Assembly: GCA_938014885.1 (NCBI GenBank)
Contig: CALLQI010000018.1
Location: 248,001 to 312,000 of the forward strand
Source of the DNA: an uncultured bacterium
GTDB lineage: Bacteria > Planctomycetota > UBA8742 > UBA2392
Reading direction: 5' to 3'
Length of the DNA: 64,000 nt
Below, piece by piece: positions 25,479 to 34,130 of the stretch; position 1 is the stretch's first letter; every line of letters starts with the position of its first letter. The position numbers were made by a program, and so were the translations under genes. The notes below the pieces were generated by a model. The model was not told the DNA's origin, searched no databases, and saw only the letters and a program-made list of their open reading frames with translations.

Positions 25479-27221
25479 ATGACGCAGGGTGCAAACACCA
25501 AGGCCGAACGGGCCGCCGAGAAAGCCGACAAACTCGCGCGATTCCAGATTCCCGCCGACCGCATCCCCAACACCATCAGCAAGGCCCGCATCGACAGCGA
25601 GGCCTTCAAGGCCAACATCGCCGCCATGGATGCCTTCAGCGCGCCGCATCGCGCCGCCGCCGCCAAGCTGCGCCTCGGCGGCGGTCCCAAGGCCGTTGCC
25701 AAGAAGGTCGAAGCCGGGCTGCTGCCGCCCCGTGATCGCGTGGCCAAACTGCTTGACCCGGGCAGCCCCTTCCTTGAGTACGGCCTGTACGCCGGCATGG
25801 GCATGTACGACGAATGGGGCATCCCCAGCGCCAACGTGATCACCGGCGTCGGCAAGGTGCAGGGCCGCGACTGCATGATCGTGGTGAATGACAGCACCAT
25901 CAAGGCCGGCGCGTTCTGCCCGATGACCAGCAAGAAGGTCCTTCGCGCCCAGCGCGTGGCCATGGAAAACCACCTGCCGCTGATTTACCTGGTCGATTCC
26001 GCGGGCGTGTTCCTGCCGCTGCAGGACGAAGTGTTCCCCGACAAAGACGACTTCGGCAAGGTCTTCGATTACGCCAGCCGCATCTCCGCCATGGGCCTGC
26101 CGCAGATCGCGGCCGTGATGGGCCTGTGTGTGGCCGGCGGGGCGTACCTGCCCGTGCTGTGCGACCACGTGCTGATGACTGAGGGCAGCGGCATGTACCT
26201 CGCGGCGGCCGCACTGGCCAAGGCCGCCAAGACCACCGCCGGCAACGTCACGAATGACGAAATCGGCGGCGCGCGCGTCCACGCCGAAAAGTCGGGCACT
26301 GCTGATTACGTGCTCAAGGACGACCCCACCTGCATCGAAAAGATCCGCAGCATCATGGGCATGACGGCTGCTCGCCCGAAGGCACCGTTCAATCGCGTTG
26401 AGGCGCGGCCGCCGGCCTACGACGCCAGTGAACTGCGCGGAATCATCCCGGCCAACCCGTACGCGGGCTACGAAATGAAGGAAGTGATCGCGCGCATCGT
26501 CGATGCCAGCGAGTTCCACGAATACAAGCCCGACTACGGCAAGACGCTGATCTGCGGCTACGCGCGCATCGGCGGCTGGGCCGTGGGCATCGTGGCGAAC
26601 CAGAAAGAGACCATCAAGCACAAGGACAAGCCCTGGGAAACCGGCGGCGTGATTTACCACGACGCCGCCGACAAGGCCGCACGCTTCATCATGGACTGCA
26701 ACCAGCTGGGCGTGCCGCTGGTGTTCCTGCACGACGTGAACGGCTTCATGGTGGGCCCGGAATCTGAGCACAACGGCATCATCCGCAAGGGCGCCAAGAT
26801 GGTGAACGCCATGGCCAACAGCGTCGTGCCCAAGTTCAGCATCATTGTCGGCGGCAGCTTCGGCGCCGGGCACTACGCCATGTGCGGCCGCGCATATCGC
26901 CCGCGCTACATAGCCGCATGGCCCAACGCGCGCTACGCCGTAATGGGCGGTGAGGCCGCGGCGAACACGCTGCTGACGCTGCAAGTGGGCAAGATGAAGG
27001 CGCAAGGCAAGGAAGTGACCGAAGAAGAAAGCAAAGCGCTGTTGGCCGACATCAAGAAGCGCTACACCGACGCCATGGGCCCAGCCTACGGGGCAGCCAG
27101 GCTGTGGCTGGACGCAATCATAGAACCCGAAGAAACCCGCGACGCGCTGATCCAAGCCATAAGCATGAGCGCCAACAACGCCGAGCTGCCCGAATACAAA
27201 ACAGGGGTGCTGCAAACCTGA
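25479..27221 (+). CDS. Biotin-dependent acyl-CoA carboxylase carboxyltransferase subunit
   Basis: The protein has 580 residues from ATG 25479, which has CAGGAG 7-12 bases upstream; the much longer open frame before it is the shadow of the P-ATPase gene. It transfers CO2 from carboxybiotin to an acyl-CoA. The crotonase-like fold shows IVVNDSTIKAGAF, YLVDSAGVFLPLQDEVFPD, AVMGLCVAGGAYLPVL, and FLHDVNGFMVG with an oxyanion glycine pair GGSFGAGHYAMCGR. The LPLQDEVFPD stretch is typical of methylcrotonyl-CoA carboxylase beta (MccB), while propionyl-CoA carboxylase betas lack it. No biotin carboxylase/BCCP gene is adjacent, so its partner is encoded elsewhere. Confidence 0.88.
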   Translation: MTQGANTKAERAAEKADKLARFQIPADRIPNTISKARIDSEAFKANIAAMDAFSAPHRAAAAKLRLGGGPKAVAKKVEAGLLPPRDRVAKLLDPGSPFLEYGLYAGMGMYDEWGIPSANVITGVGKVQGRDCMIVVNDSTIKAGAFCPMTSKKVLRAQRVAMENHLPLIYLVDSAGVFLPLQDEVFPDKDDFGKVFDYASRISAMGLPQIAAVMGLCVAGGAYLPVLCDHVLMTEGSGMYLAAAALAKAAKTTAGNVTNDEIGGARVHAEKSGTADYVLKDDPTCIEKIRSIMGMTAARPKAPFNRVEARPPAYDASELRGIIPANPYAGYEMKEVIARIVDASEFHEYKPDYGKTLICGYARIGGWAVGIVANQKETIKHKDKPWETGGVIYHDAADKAARFIMDCNQLGVPLVFLHDVNGFMVGPESEHNGIIRKGAKMVNAMANSVVPKFSIIVGGSFGAGHYAMCGRAYRPRYIAAWPNARYAVMGGEAAANTLLTLQVGKMKAQGKEVTEEESKALLADIKKRYTDAMGPAYGAARLWLDAIIEPEETRDALIQAISMSANNAELPEYKTGVLQT

Positions 27222-27716
27222 CCAAGGTGGCATTCGCGTCCCGCGAATGAGTTACCCGGGCGTCGCGCCCGCGACATCCGCGCCCGCCTGCTCAGCCGCC
27301 GCCCCAGCGGGGCGGCTGGATTCTAGCCCACAGCGAAGCTGTGGGGTTTCCCCCACCAGAACGCGCAGCGCCCCGCTGGGGCGCACTTCTGAAACCGCTA
27401 CCGGTCCCACGGTTTCACCGTGGGCTAGATTCCGTGCGCCACTCCGTGGCGCGAATGCGGGGACCTCCGCGTTCCGGGTTGGGCTGCCGTGGCGCGAATG
27501 CGGGGGCCGGATTGGGTTGCCCGGGGCTATGCCGCCCGCGCCTCCGCACGCAATTTCCTGTGTCGGGGTTGAGCCTTGCTGGCTAGAATCTTCGCGGGGC
27601 GCTCATGGTTGCTTACTTCCCTGAGCTTGGTTGGGTGATCATGCGGAGCCAGCCTCCGCCGTGCGCGCTTTGACGCGCACTCCTCCTTCATTCATCCACC
27701 AACCATTGGGGTCATC
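27222..27716. repeat. Cluster of GC-rich hairpins between repeat ends
   Basis: Five strong inverted repeats follow one another: CAGCCGCC...GGCGGCTG (27293-27318), CCCACAG-N5-CTGTGGG (27327-27345), GCGCCCC-GCT-GGGGCGC (27368-27384), CCCACGG-N5-CCGTGGG (27406-27424) and GTGCGCG-N6-CGCGCAC (27661-27680). GGATTCTAGCCCAC (27318-27331) and its inverted near-copy (27420-27433) bracket the inner ones. GTCCCGCGAATGAGTT (27238-27253) recurs inverted at 30284-30299. No gene is seen. Confidence 0.7.
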
Positions 27717-28220
27717 ATGCAATTCCTCATTTGCTGCCTGCTTGCGCTTGCGCTGGGTGGGCCACTTGCCGCTTCGTTTGAACACGTGCGTCCGCCGCAA
27801 CCCGTGATGCAGCAGACGCCCACACAGAGAGAATCCAGCTCAAGCAGCCGCACACGCATCCCGATCAAGGGCATTATCGTGGTCATCCTGGCGGTCGTCG
27901 GTGCGGCCGGCTGGGTCATCAAGAAAGTCACCGGCAAGAAAGACGCCCCGCAGGCCCAGGTCTACCAGCAGGCGCAAACGCCCATGCAGGGCGGCTACGG
28001 GCCTTCGCCCTACGCGCCCGACGGAACGCCCGTGCAACCCAGCGGCCCGGCCACCGGCCCGCGTCCGGCAGCAGGCCCGCGTCCAGTAGCACAGCGCCCG
28101 GCCGCACCGGGCCAGCGCCCGCAGGCATTCGCGCCGGGCCAGCGCCCGCCCACGTCAGCTCCGGGCCAGCGCCCTGTGCAGCGCCCGCAGCAAAGGCCAC
28201 CGCAAAAACCCGGCGTCTAG
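27717..28220 (+). CDS. Secreted/membrane Pro-Gln-rich hypothetical protein
   Basis: The protein has 167 residues. A signal-like N-terminus (residues 1-19, MQFLICCLLALALGGPLAA) and a second hydrophobic helix (about 50-68, IKGIIVVILAVVGAAGWVI) are followed by a Lys-rich stop. The rest is disordered Pro/Gly/Gln/Arg sequence with repeated GQRP and AxGPRP units. The disordered tail would face the cytoplasm or periplasm depending on whether the first segment is cleaved. I do not recognise a family. A hairpin lies 37 bp upstream of the ATG. Confidence 0.55.
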   Translation: MQFLICCLLALALGGPLAASFEHVRPPQPVMQQTPTQRESSSSSRTRIPIKGIIVVILAVVGAAGWVIKKVTGKKDAPQAQVYQQAQTPMQGGYGPSPYAPDGTPVQPSGPATGPRPAAGPRPVAQRPAAPGQRPQAFAPGQRPPTSAPGQRPVQRPQQRPPQKPGV

Positions 28221-28249
28221 GCCACGCGCGGGACGAGAGCCACTTTGCC

Positions 28250-28279
28250 TGCACCGGGCACCGGGCACCGGGCACCGGC
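28250..28279. repeat. 7-bp-period array (CACCGGG x4)
   Basis: Four near-perfect tandem CACCGGG heptamers lie between the convergent gene ends. Confidence 0.75.
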
Positions 28280-29203
28280 TTACGACTTGGTTTCGTTCAG
28301 GGCGCGGCGGCGGATCTGGGTGTCGATGGTTTTGTCTTCGCGCGGGTTGATGGCGCGGATCAGGTCGGCGATCAGCAGGTCCAGAAACCCGTTCACCGCG
28401 CTTTGGAAAAGTGGTTCGTCAAACGCGGTGCCGAATTCTTTGCTCATGGCGCGCAGCACTTTCGCGCAATGCTGGTTCGTGCGTTTCAGGTGCCGCTTCA
28501 GCAGCGTGTCGAGCGTCAGTTGCCGCTGGATGTGCTCAGGCATGTCCAGCGTCTCGGCAATCAGGTCGCGCACCCTTGGAAAGTAAATGTCGAACTTGTT
28601 GTTGTGCCGCGCGCGCACGCTGCGCACCACGGCGCCGCGCCCCGGGCCGTCCGCACCGCACTTGCCGCAGGTTTCCGCGCCGGCGGCCGCAAACAGCGCG
28701 TCGCATTTGGCGCACACCGGGTGCACGCGGATCATCGCTTCCACGGCGTCGTGCGTCGGTGCCAGGCGCGCGCAATGGCGCAGGCTGCGCGCCGCGGAAT
28801 CCAGCTGCTTCATGTCGATCTGCGCCTTGGTGCGGCGGATCCACAACTCCACATTCACCGGGTCGCGTTTCAGGCCACTGGCGGTCGCGCGCAACACGCC
28901 TTCATTGTTACCCAATTGGCGCAGGTATTCCGACAGCGCGCGCCAGGCATCAATGCGGTCCGGTGCCGCCACGGCCACACCGCCGAGTCGCTTGACCACA
29001 CCTTCGCGGCGGCGGTTGATTTCATCTTTGCTGCCGGTCTGGTTGGCCCATGCGCGGCGCGCGAGTTCAAGCTCAAGCGTCACCGGGTCAAGCTGCCGCG
29101 CGCGGCTGAGGGCGCTTTCCGCACGCGCGGAATCGCCGACCATCACGGCCTGGCCGCTCTGGTTCAAAAGCTGGATGATGGTGTCTTCGTGTGAGTCTTG
29201 CAC
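28280..29203 (-). CDS. TPR-repeat protein with zinc ribbon
   Basis: The protein has 307 residues. Residues about 5-150 contain TPR-like helical pairs (GDSARAESALSRARQLDP, VNVELWIRRTKAQIDMKQLDSAARSL read as two helices). A zinc ribbon follows with Cys164-x2-Cys167 and Cys179-x2-Cys182. The C-terminal half (about 195-307) is helical with a charged surface. No enzyme motif or signal peptide is visible, so it is probably a cytoplasmic protein- or nucleic-acid-binding adaptor. It is one of three zinc-ribbon proteins in the window (with SpoVG and the gene at 56768). Confidence 0.65.
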   Translation of the reverse strand: MQDSHEDTIIQLLNQSGQAVMVGDSARAESALSRARQLDPVTLELELARRAWANQTGSKDEINRRREGVVKRLGGVAVAAPDRIDAWRALSEYLRQLGNNEGVLRATASGLKRDPVNVELWIRRTKAQIDMKQLDSAARSLRHCARLAPTHDAVEAMIRVHPVCAKCDALFAAAGAETCGKCGADGPGRGAVVRSVRARHNNKFDIYFPRVRDLIAETLDMPEHIQRQLTLDTLLKRHLKRTNQHCAKVLRAMSKEFGTAFDEPLFQSAVNGFLDLLIADLIRAINPREDKTIDTQIRRRALNETKS

Positions 29204-29353
29204 GGGCGCTTAATATCAAAGTTCGCCATAATGTACCCGAATGCACAGCCCTGTGAACAGGGAATCGCCCGCCAAACGTGATGACTGTCGCCCCACCTGT
29301 GGCGCGGCTTTGCGGCCGCACCCCCAAACCCCTACGATGCAGGCGGAGGCAAC

Positions 29354-30136
29354 ATGGCCAAGCGCATGAACATCCGCGACTTCTGCAAGGCGGCCGAAAC
29401 CCGCAAGCTGACCGTCGTGACCGCATACGACGCATTCAGCGCGCGCCTTGCCGATGCGGCCGGGATCGATGCCGTGCTCGTCGGCGACAGCGTGGGCACC
29501 ACGGTGCAGGGCCGCCCCGACACACTGGGCGTTGAGATGGAACACATGCTGTACCACACCGAGATTGTGGCGCGGTGCAGCAGCAGCACGCTGGTGATCG
29601 GCGACATGCCCTTTGGCAGCTACCAGGTGAATGAAGACCTCGCGCTCGAAAACGCCGTGGCCTTCCTGAAGGCCGGCGCCAACGCGGTGAAGCTTGAGGG
29701 CGGGGCCTCGCAGATGGCACTGGTGGAACGCATCACCGAAGCCGGCATCCCGGTGATGGGCCATTTGGGCTACACGCCGCAAAGCGTGAACCTGACCAGC
29801 GGCCCGCGCGTGAACAAGTCGCGCACCGAGCTGCTGGAAGACGCCGAATCGCTGGTGGATGCGGGCGCGTTCGCGATCGTGCTGGAGATGGTGCCGGCTG
29901 AACTGGCGCGCGAGATCACGAAGGCGATCAAGGTGCCCACGATCGGGATCGGCGCCGGGCCGCACACGAGTGGCCAGGTGCTGGTGTTCCACGACCTGCT
30001 GGGCTTCAGCCCGGACTTCACGCCGAAGTTCCTGAAGCGCTACATGGACTTCCAAGGCCAGGCGCTGACCGCGCTGAAGCAATACAAGAGTGAAGTAGAA
30101 GGCGGCCAGTACCCCGGCGCTGAACACAGCTACTAG
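29354..30136 (+). CDS. panB: 3-methyl-2-oxobutanoate hydroxymethyltransferase
   Basis: The protein has 260 residues, normal for PanB. It transfers a one-carbon unit from methylene-tetrahydrofolate to ketoisovalerate, the first committed step of pantothenate (vitamin B5, CoA) synthesis. Signature stretches are TAYDAFSARLADAAGID, LVGDSVGTTVQGR, DMPFGSYQ, KLEGG, VMGHLGYTPQS and TIGIGAGPHTSGQVLV. A good ribosome site (GGAGG) lies 8-12 bases before the ATG. panC is not adjacent. Confidence 0.95.
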   Translation: MAKRMNIRDFCKAAETRKLTVVTAYDAFSARLADAAGIDAVLVGDSVGTTVQGRPDTLGVEMEHMLYHTEIVARCSSSTLVIGDMPFGSYQVNEDLALENAVAFLKAGANAVKLEGGASQMALVERITEAGIPVMGHLGYTPQSVNLTSGPRVNKSRTELLEDAESLVDAGAFAIVLEMVPAELAREITKAIKVPTIGIGAGPHTSGQVLVFHDLLGFSPDFTPKFLKRYMDFQGQALTALKQYKSEVEGGQYPGAEHSY

Positions 30137-30145
30137 CGAGATGTG

Positions 30146-30162
30146 TCGGCGCTCCGCGCCGA
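30146..30162 (+). terminator. Hairpin after panB
   Basis: Perfect TCGGCGC-N3-GCGCCGA stem starting 9 bp after the panB stop. No T-run follows, so it may stabilise the 3' end rather than terminate. Confidence 0.4.
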
Positions 30163-30264
30163 ACCCCCGCACCACAAAGCCAACCGCGTCAGCACCCAGC
30201 GATCAACCGATTTGCCGTAGCTGAGCAGAAGCAGCATCGACCATTGACCATTCACTGCGACGCC

Positions 30265-30299
30265 GCGGGCCGGAGGCCCGCGCAACTCATTCGCGGGAC
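30265..30299. repeat. Hairpin repeat shared with 27.2 kb cluster
   Basis: GCGGGCC-GGA-GGCCCGC (30265-30281) is followed by AACTCATTCGCGGGAC (30284-30299), the exact reverse complement of 27238-27253. It lies just past the stop of the minus-strand lipoprotein gene and may also end that transcript. Confidence 0.6.
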
Positions 30300-30309
30300 T
30301 TGAATGCCA

Positions 30310-30867
30310 CTAAGACCCCAGCTTTTCGGCCTCGCGGATCAGGTTGTTGCACTTTTCGGCAAGGTCGGCGGGCAGTGGGTTAGTGCCGTAGCGGTTGCCC
30401 AACAGGGTGATGGCTTCTTTGCCGCGCCGCATGTTCACGAGTTCGCGGGCCATTTCGTAGCGTGCCCAGTCCAGCGCCGGGTCGTCGTTGGGCAGCTCAA
30501 GATACGCGCGTTCGTACCAGTCATAGGCGTGCTGGTGATACGCGACCCCCGAGGTCCCGTCGCGGAACTGGCTGGCGCGTGCTGACAACGCATCGCCGAA
30601 TCGACGGGCACCCACAGCGCTGCGCTGGCGGCTGCCCCACAGGCTTGCCATGAAGCGCAGGTCGCGCTCGTCGCCTTTGGCTGCTTCCGTGGCCGCGGCC
30701 TTGCCCGTGGACTCGCTGTCCGCGCCAAGCCGGTCGTACAGCGACGACAACTGCGCCTGCCGGCTTGAGGCCGGGGGCAGCATTTCCGGCGGCGGCTCCG
30801 ACGTCGAAGCGCAGGCCGCCAGCAGGCAGAACGCGCAAAGCAACAGGCACAGCGGGGTCAGCTTCAC
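30310..30867 (-). CDS. Small lipoprotein
   Basis: The protein has 185 residues starting at GTG 30867. The signal sequence ends in lipobox LAAC (Cys19), followed by a Ser/Pro tether, so it is lipid-anchored. The mature part is helical, with an aromatic repeat pattern (HQHAYDWYERAYLELPNDDPALDWARYEMARE) that resembles Sel1/TPR helices. No family is recognised. Its start overlaps the stop of the upstream gene (GTGA), so translation is coupled with the 328-residue protein at 30864. Confidence 0.65.
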   Translation of the reverse strand: MKLTPLCLLLCAFCLLAACASTSEPPPEMLPPASSRQAQLSSLYDRLGADSESTGKAAATEAAKGDERDLRFMASLWGSRQRSAVGARRFGDALSARASQFRDGTSGVAYHQHAYDWYERAYLELPNDDPALDWARYEMARELVNMRRGKEAITLLGNRYGTNPLPADLAEKCNNLIREAEKLGS

Positions 30868-31850
30868 GGCAATTCCTCAGGGTCCGGCGTGGGGGTTTCG
30901 CTGCCTGTGGTTTTACGATCCACGGGCGTTTCCGGTTGGTCCTTTTGCGGCGTGGTGCGGCGCAGGCGCCAGTAGTACGACCAGCGCGTGAACTGCTCAA
31001 ACTGCGCCAGGTCTTCAAACACGTACTCGCCGCTGTCGGCACCGTGCGCCAGTGCCAGCGTACCCGCCGGCATCGAAGCCTCCGGCGCGCGCCGCAGCAC
31101 CTCCGCCACCTGCACGTGCAGGTCAATCGCCCGGTTGCCGAATCGCGCAAGGCCGGTCACGCGACCGGCAGGGGTCACGCGCAAACGCTCAAACGGGTGC
31201 GTGAACACGAGGTCCAGTACGGTGTCGATCTTGCCGAAGCCTTCGACCTCGGTCTGCGGCAGGCGCGTGCCCGTCATCGCCGCCTGCAGCGCTCCCGCGA
31301 GATCCTGCCTCGGGCGCGCAAGCTCGGCCGCGAGCGGGAACACGCGTTCGCGCGCGCGGTCAAGCTGGCGGGTCGCCACGCTGCGGCGGTCTTCCACTTC
31401 GGCCAGCATCTCTTTGTCCAGCTTGTCCACGACGCCCGCGGCCTGCACGGCGGGGTCGATCAGCACGCCCGCGCTGGCCAGCGCCAGGTTGCGCCACGGC
31501 CACAGCTTGGGCATGCCGGCCCCGACGATGGAGGGCGTGGCGAGGCCTTCCAGTTCAACGTGGCCGAGCCCGACGTGCACGGCCTTGGGCAGCAGTGGCA
31601 GCGCGCTGTCAGGGATCGCCTCGGAATCAATGCCGTGCGAATGCAGCAGCTGCGAGGCCGCATTGGCCTGCGCCTCGGTGCCGCCTTCAAACAGGATGCC
31701 GCGCTGCAGGCGGCAGATGCGAAGCGTGTCGGAGCGCGGCACGCCCAGTGCGGCCGCCAACGGCGCGGCCAGCTTGACGGGGTCAAGCCAGAGCTGGCGT
31801 TGCAGCACCACGCAAAAGCGCCCGGCATCTCGGCTGAGTCGAATCGCCAT
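30864..31850 (-). CDS. Hypothetical protein, coupled to lipoprotein
   Basis: The protein has 328 residues from ATG 31850 (an upstream in-frame ATG adds seven unsupported residues). It is not recognised. An N-terminal alpha/beta region (LRICRLQRGILFEGG, GGTEAQANAASQLL) is followed by a hydrophobic patch (about 115-145) that is not a clear membrane helix. A charged helical stretch and a C-terminal alpha-beta part with aromatic residues (FTRWSYYWRLRR) follow, ending in a Pro/Asp-rich tail. It shares an operon with the lipoprotein, so an envelope role is possible. Confidence 0.5.
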   Translation of the reverse strand: MAIRLSRDAGRFCVVLQRQLWLDPVKLAAPLAAALGVPRSDTLRICRLQRGILFEGGTEAQANAASQLLHSHGIDSEAIPDSALPLLPKAVHVGLGHVELEGLATPSIVGAGMPKLWPWRNLALASAGVLIDPAVQAAGVVDKLDKEMLAEVEDRRSVATRQLDRARERVFPLAAELARPRQDLAGALQAAMTGTRLPQTEVEGFGKIDTVLDLVFTHPFERLRVTPAGRVTGLARFGNRAIDLHVQVAEVLRRAPEASMPAGTLALAHGADSGEYVFEDLAQFEQFTRWSYYWRLRRTTPQKDQPETPVDRKTTGSETPTPDPEELP

Positions 31851-31895
31851 ACCAGAATTAGCGAAGATCAAAGCGCCGTTGGCAATGGGAAAGTC

Positions 31896-31986
31896 TGTGT
31901 TCGGTGCTCGGTGCTCGGTGCTCGGTGCTCAGTGTTCGGTGCTTGGTGCTTGGTACCCGGTGCTCGGTGCTTGCTGGTTGGTGCTC
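31896..31986. repeat. 7-bp-period array (GGTGCTC type)
   Basis: About twelve tandem heptamers of GGTGCTC with T/A variants. The opposite-strand type (GGGCACA/GAGCACT) follows at 32053-32100, making an inverted pair as at 13.2-13.4 kb. Confidence 0.8.
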
Positions 31987-32052
31987 GCGAATTCGTAGTG
32001 GCGGACCCCTGCGGCGTGCCTGCCATGTCTTTCCGCCCGCTGTACGCCGTCC

Positions 32053-32100
32053 CGGGCACAGGGCACAGGGCACTAAGCACTGAGCACTGGCTACCGGCAC
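32053..32100. repeat. 7-bp-period array (GGGCACA/GAGCACT type)
   Basis: Six or seven heptamers reaching the argS stop codon. Confidence 0.7.
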
Positions 32101-32102
32101 AG

Positions 32103-34040
32103 CTACATCCGCTCCACGGGCTGCATGCCGAGCAGCAGCAGTCCGCGCCCGAGTGTGCGGCGGATGGCGTTCACCAGCCTCACGCGCGCGAGACTCAGCT
32201 CGCGGTTGTCGCCGACGATCCGCGTGTCCTTCGTAGCCGTCCACCAGCTTGAGGCCGCCGAGGCAATCTCAACCAGCTTGCGCGCAACGATGCTGGGCTC
32301 GAACTCGGCGCTGGCCTTGGCCACGGCCTCGGGGAATTCGGCGATGAGTTTCACGATGCGCCATTCTTCGTCGAGGGCAAGCAGGCCGGCGTCGCCGTTG
32401 TCGAAGTCCGGTTCGCCGTGCACCTCGCGGAACTTTTCCGTGACGCTGCCCATGCGCACGTACTGGTACAGCATGTAGGGACCGCTTTCACCCTCGAAGT
32501 CGAGCACGGCGTCCCAGTCAAACTTGACGTTGTTGCGCCGGCCATTCTTCAAGTCGTTGAAGACCACCGCGCCCACGCCGACGGCATGGGCCGTCTTCTC
32601 GCCCTCAGGGCTGTTCGCAAGCTCAGGGTTCTTCTGAACCATGATTTCGCGGACAGACTTGATGGCCTCATCCAGCAAGTCTTCCAGCATGATAGCCGTA
32701 CCACGCCGCGTGCTGGTTTTCTGCCACTTACCATCGGCCTGTTGGAACAACATCAGCCCGAATTCTGTGTGCGAACAATTCTTTGAGAACCCGTGGCCCA
32801 TCAGTTCCAGCGCCTTGAACAATTGTTCGAAGTGCCACTTCTGCTCGCCGCCGACCACGTACGTGAGCTCGTCGGCCTGCCAGTGCCGGTGCCGGTACAG
32901 CGCCGCCGCCAGGTCGCGCACGTGGTAGCTGGTGGCACCGTCATTCTTCACCAGCATCAGCGGCGGGCGGTCTTTGCCGTGGGTGTAGATGACAATTGCC
33001 TTTTCGCTTTCCTCAGCGACTCTGTTGGCCGTGGCGTCGGCGATAATGCGGCGGCACAGGTCTTCGGCCGCGACGTAGTAGCTTTCGCCGATGTACAAGC
33101 AGTGCTCGCGATAGAAGGCCTCGGGCTCGCTCGTCAGCACGCGGCCGAGTTGCAGGTCCACCACCGGCCACAGGTGAAAGCTCAGGCCCAGGTGCGCGTA
33201 CATGCGCTCAAATTCGGACAGGCTGATGTCGCGTGCGTGCTGCCAGATGCGGAAGTTGGCCTCGCCGGCCTTGCCCGTGGCTGCTTGCGTGCCGCCGATC
33301 AGGACTTCGATGTATTGCTCAAGCAGCGCGAACTCGTTCTTGCCGGCCTCGACCAATTCGTCGTCGCCCTTGCTTTCGTTGTTGAAACGGGCGTAAGTCT
33401 CATTCAGCGTCTGCACGCTCATGTCGCCCAGCGGGCGCGGATCACCCGCGTTGGCGCGCTTCTCAACGTCGGGGAAGTACTTCTTCAGCCCGGCTATCAG
33501 CTTGCCGAAGCCGGTGCCCCAATCGCCGAGGTGATTCACGCCCACCACGCGCCAGCCCTGGCTTTCGCGGATCTTCTTGATGCTGTAGCCGATCATTGTG
33601 CTGCGCAGGTGGTGCACGGCCAGCGGCTTGGCGATGTTTGGGCTTGACAGGTCAATAACGAGCGTCTTGCCCCGGCCGCTTTCGCTTGCGCCGTAGCGCC
33701 AGTCCTTGGGCTGCGCGCCGGCGCTGGTGCGCTCGACTTCTTCCAGCACCAGTTTCGTCACTTCGGCGCGGCTCAGCTTCAGGTTGATGTACGGGCCTGC
33801 GGCCTTCACTTCGCTCAGAAGTTTGCCGGGCTTGCCTGTGGCCGCGAACTTTGCCGCCAGCTCGGGCGGTTTGGCGCCCAGTTCCTTGGCCAGCCGGAAG
33901 GTGCCGAACGCGAGGTCACCCATCTCGACTTTTGGGGGCGCGCTCAGGTTTTCGACAATTTTTTTGGCGTCGATGCCCGCTTGCCCGAAACCCGCCCACT
34001 GGGCCATTTCCGCGGCAACCGCCTGTTCCACAAAACCCAT
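32103..34040 (-). CDS. argS: Arginyl-tRNA synthetase
   Basis: The protein has 645 residues, somewhat longer than the common 550-600. This class I synthetase attaches arginine to tRNA-Arg. The HIGH-like signature reads SSPNIAKPLAVHHLRST. Downstream WGTGFGKLI and the motif region KTSTRRGTAIMLEDLLDEA replace a canonical KMSKS, as is usual for ArgS. The C-terminal anticodon-binding region holds YMLYQYVRMGS and LARVRLVNAIRRTLGRGL and ends in LGMQPVERM, the normal terminus. It is divergent from the portal gene with 90 bp between starts. Confidence 0.95.
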   Translation of the reverse strand: MGFVEQAVAAEMAQWAGFGQAGIDAKKIVENLSAPPKVEMGDLAFGTFRLAKELGAKPPELAAKFAATGKPGKLLSEVKAAGPYINLKLSRAEVTKLVLEEVERTSAGAQPKDWRYGASESGRGKTLVIDLSSPNIAKPLAVHHLRSTMIGYSIKKIRESQGWRVVGVNHLGDWGTGFGKLIAGLKKYFPDVEKRANAGDPRPLGDMSVQTLNETYARFNNESKGDDELVEAGKNEFALLEQYIEVLIGGTQAATGKAGEANFRIWQHARDISLSEFERMYAHLGLSFHLWPVVDLQLGRVLTSEPEAFYREHCLYIGESYYVAAEDLCRRIIADATANRVAEESEKAIVIYTHGKDRPPLMLVKNDGATSYHVRDLAAALYRHRHWQADELTYVVGGEQKWHFEQLFKALELMGHGFSKNCSHTEFGLMLFQQADGKWQKTSTRRGTAIMLEDLLDEAIKSVREIMVQKNPELANSPEGEKTAHAVGVGAVVFNDLKNGRRNNVKFDWDAVLDFEGESGPYMLYQYVRMGSVTEKFREVHGEPDFDNGDAGLLALDEEWRIVKLIAEFPEAVAKASAEFEPSIVARKLVEIASAASSWWTATKDTRIVGDNRELSLARVRLVNAIRRTLGRGLLLLGMQPVERM

Positions 34041-34130
34041 GTTTGCGCCTTCTCGAGTGCCTCAATCCGCGATTTTTCTGTGCGCCATTGTCGCTAAGGG
34101 TGTGGCCGACGCGATGGCCCGGAGCCGAAC

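Noticed and set aside
34041..34130. Phage attachment site or integrase beside the head/tail operon
   Set aside because: The 90-bp gap between argS and portal has no integrase, and no matching direct repeat was seen near 44342; tRNA-His is 12 kb away.
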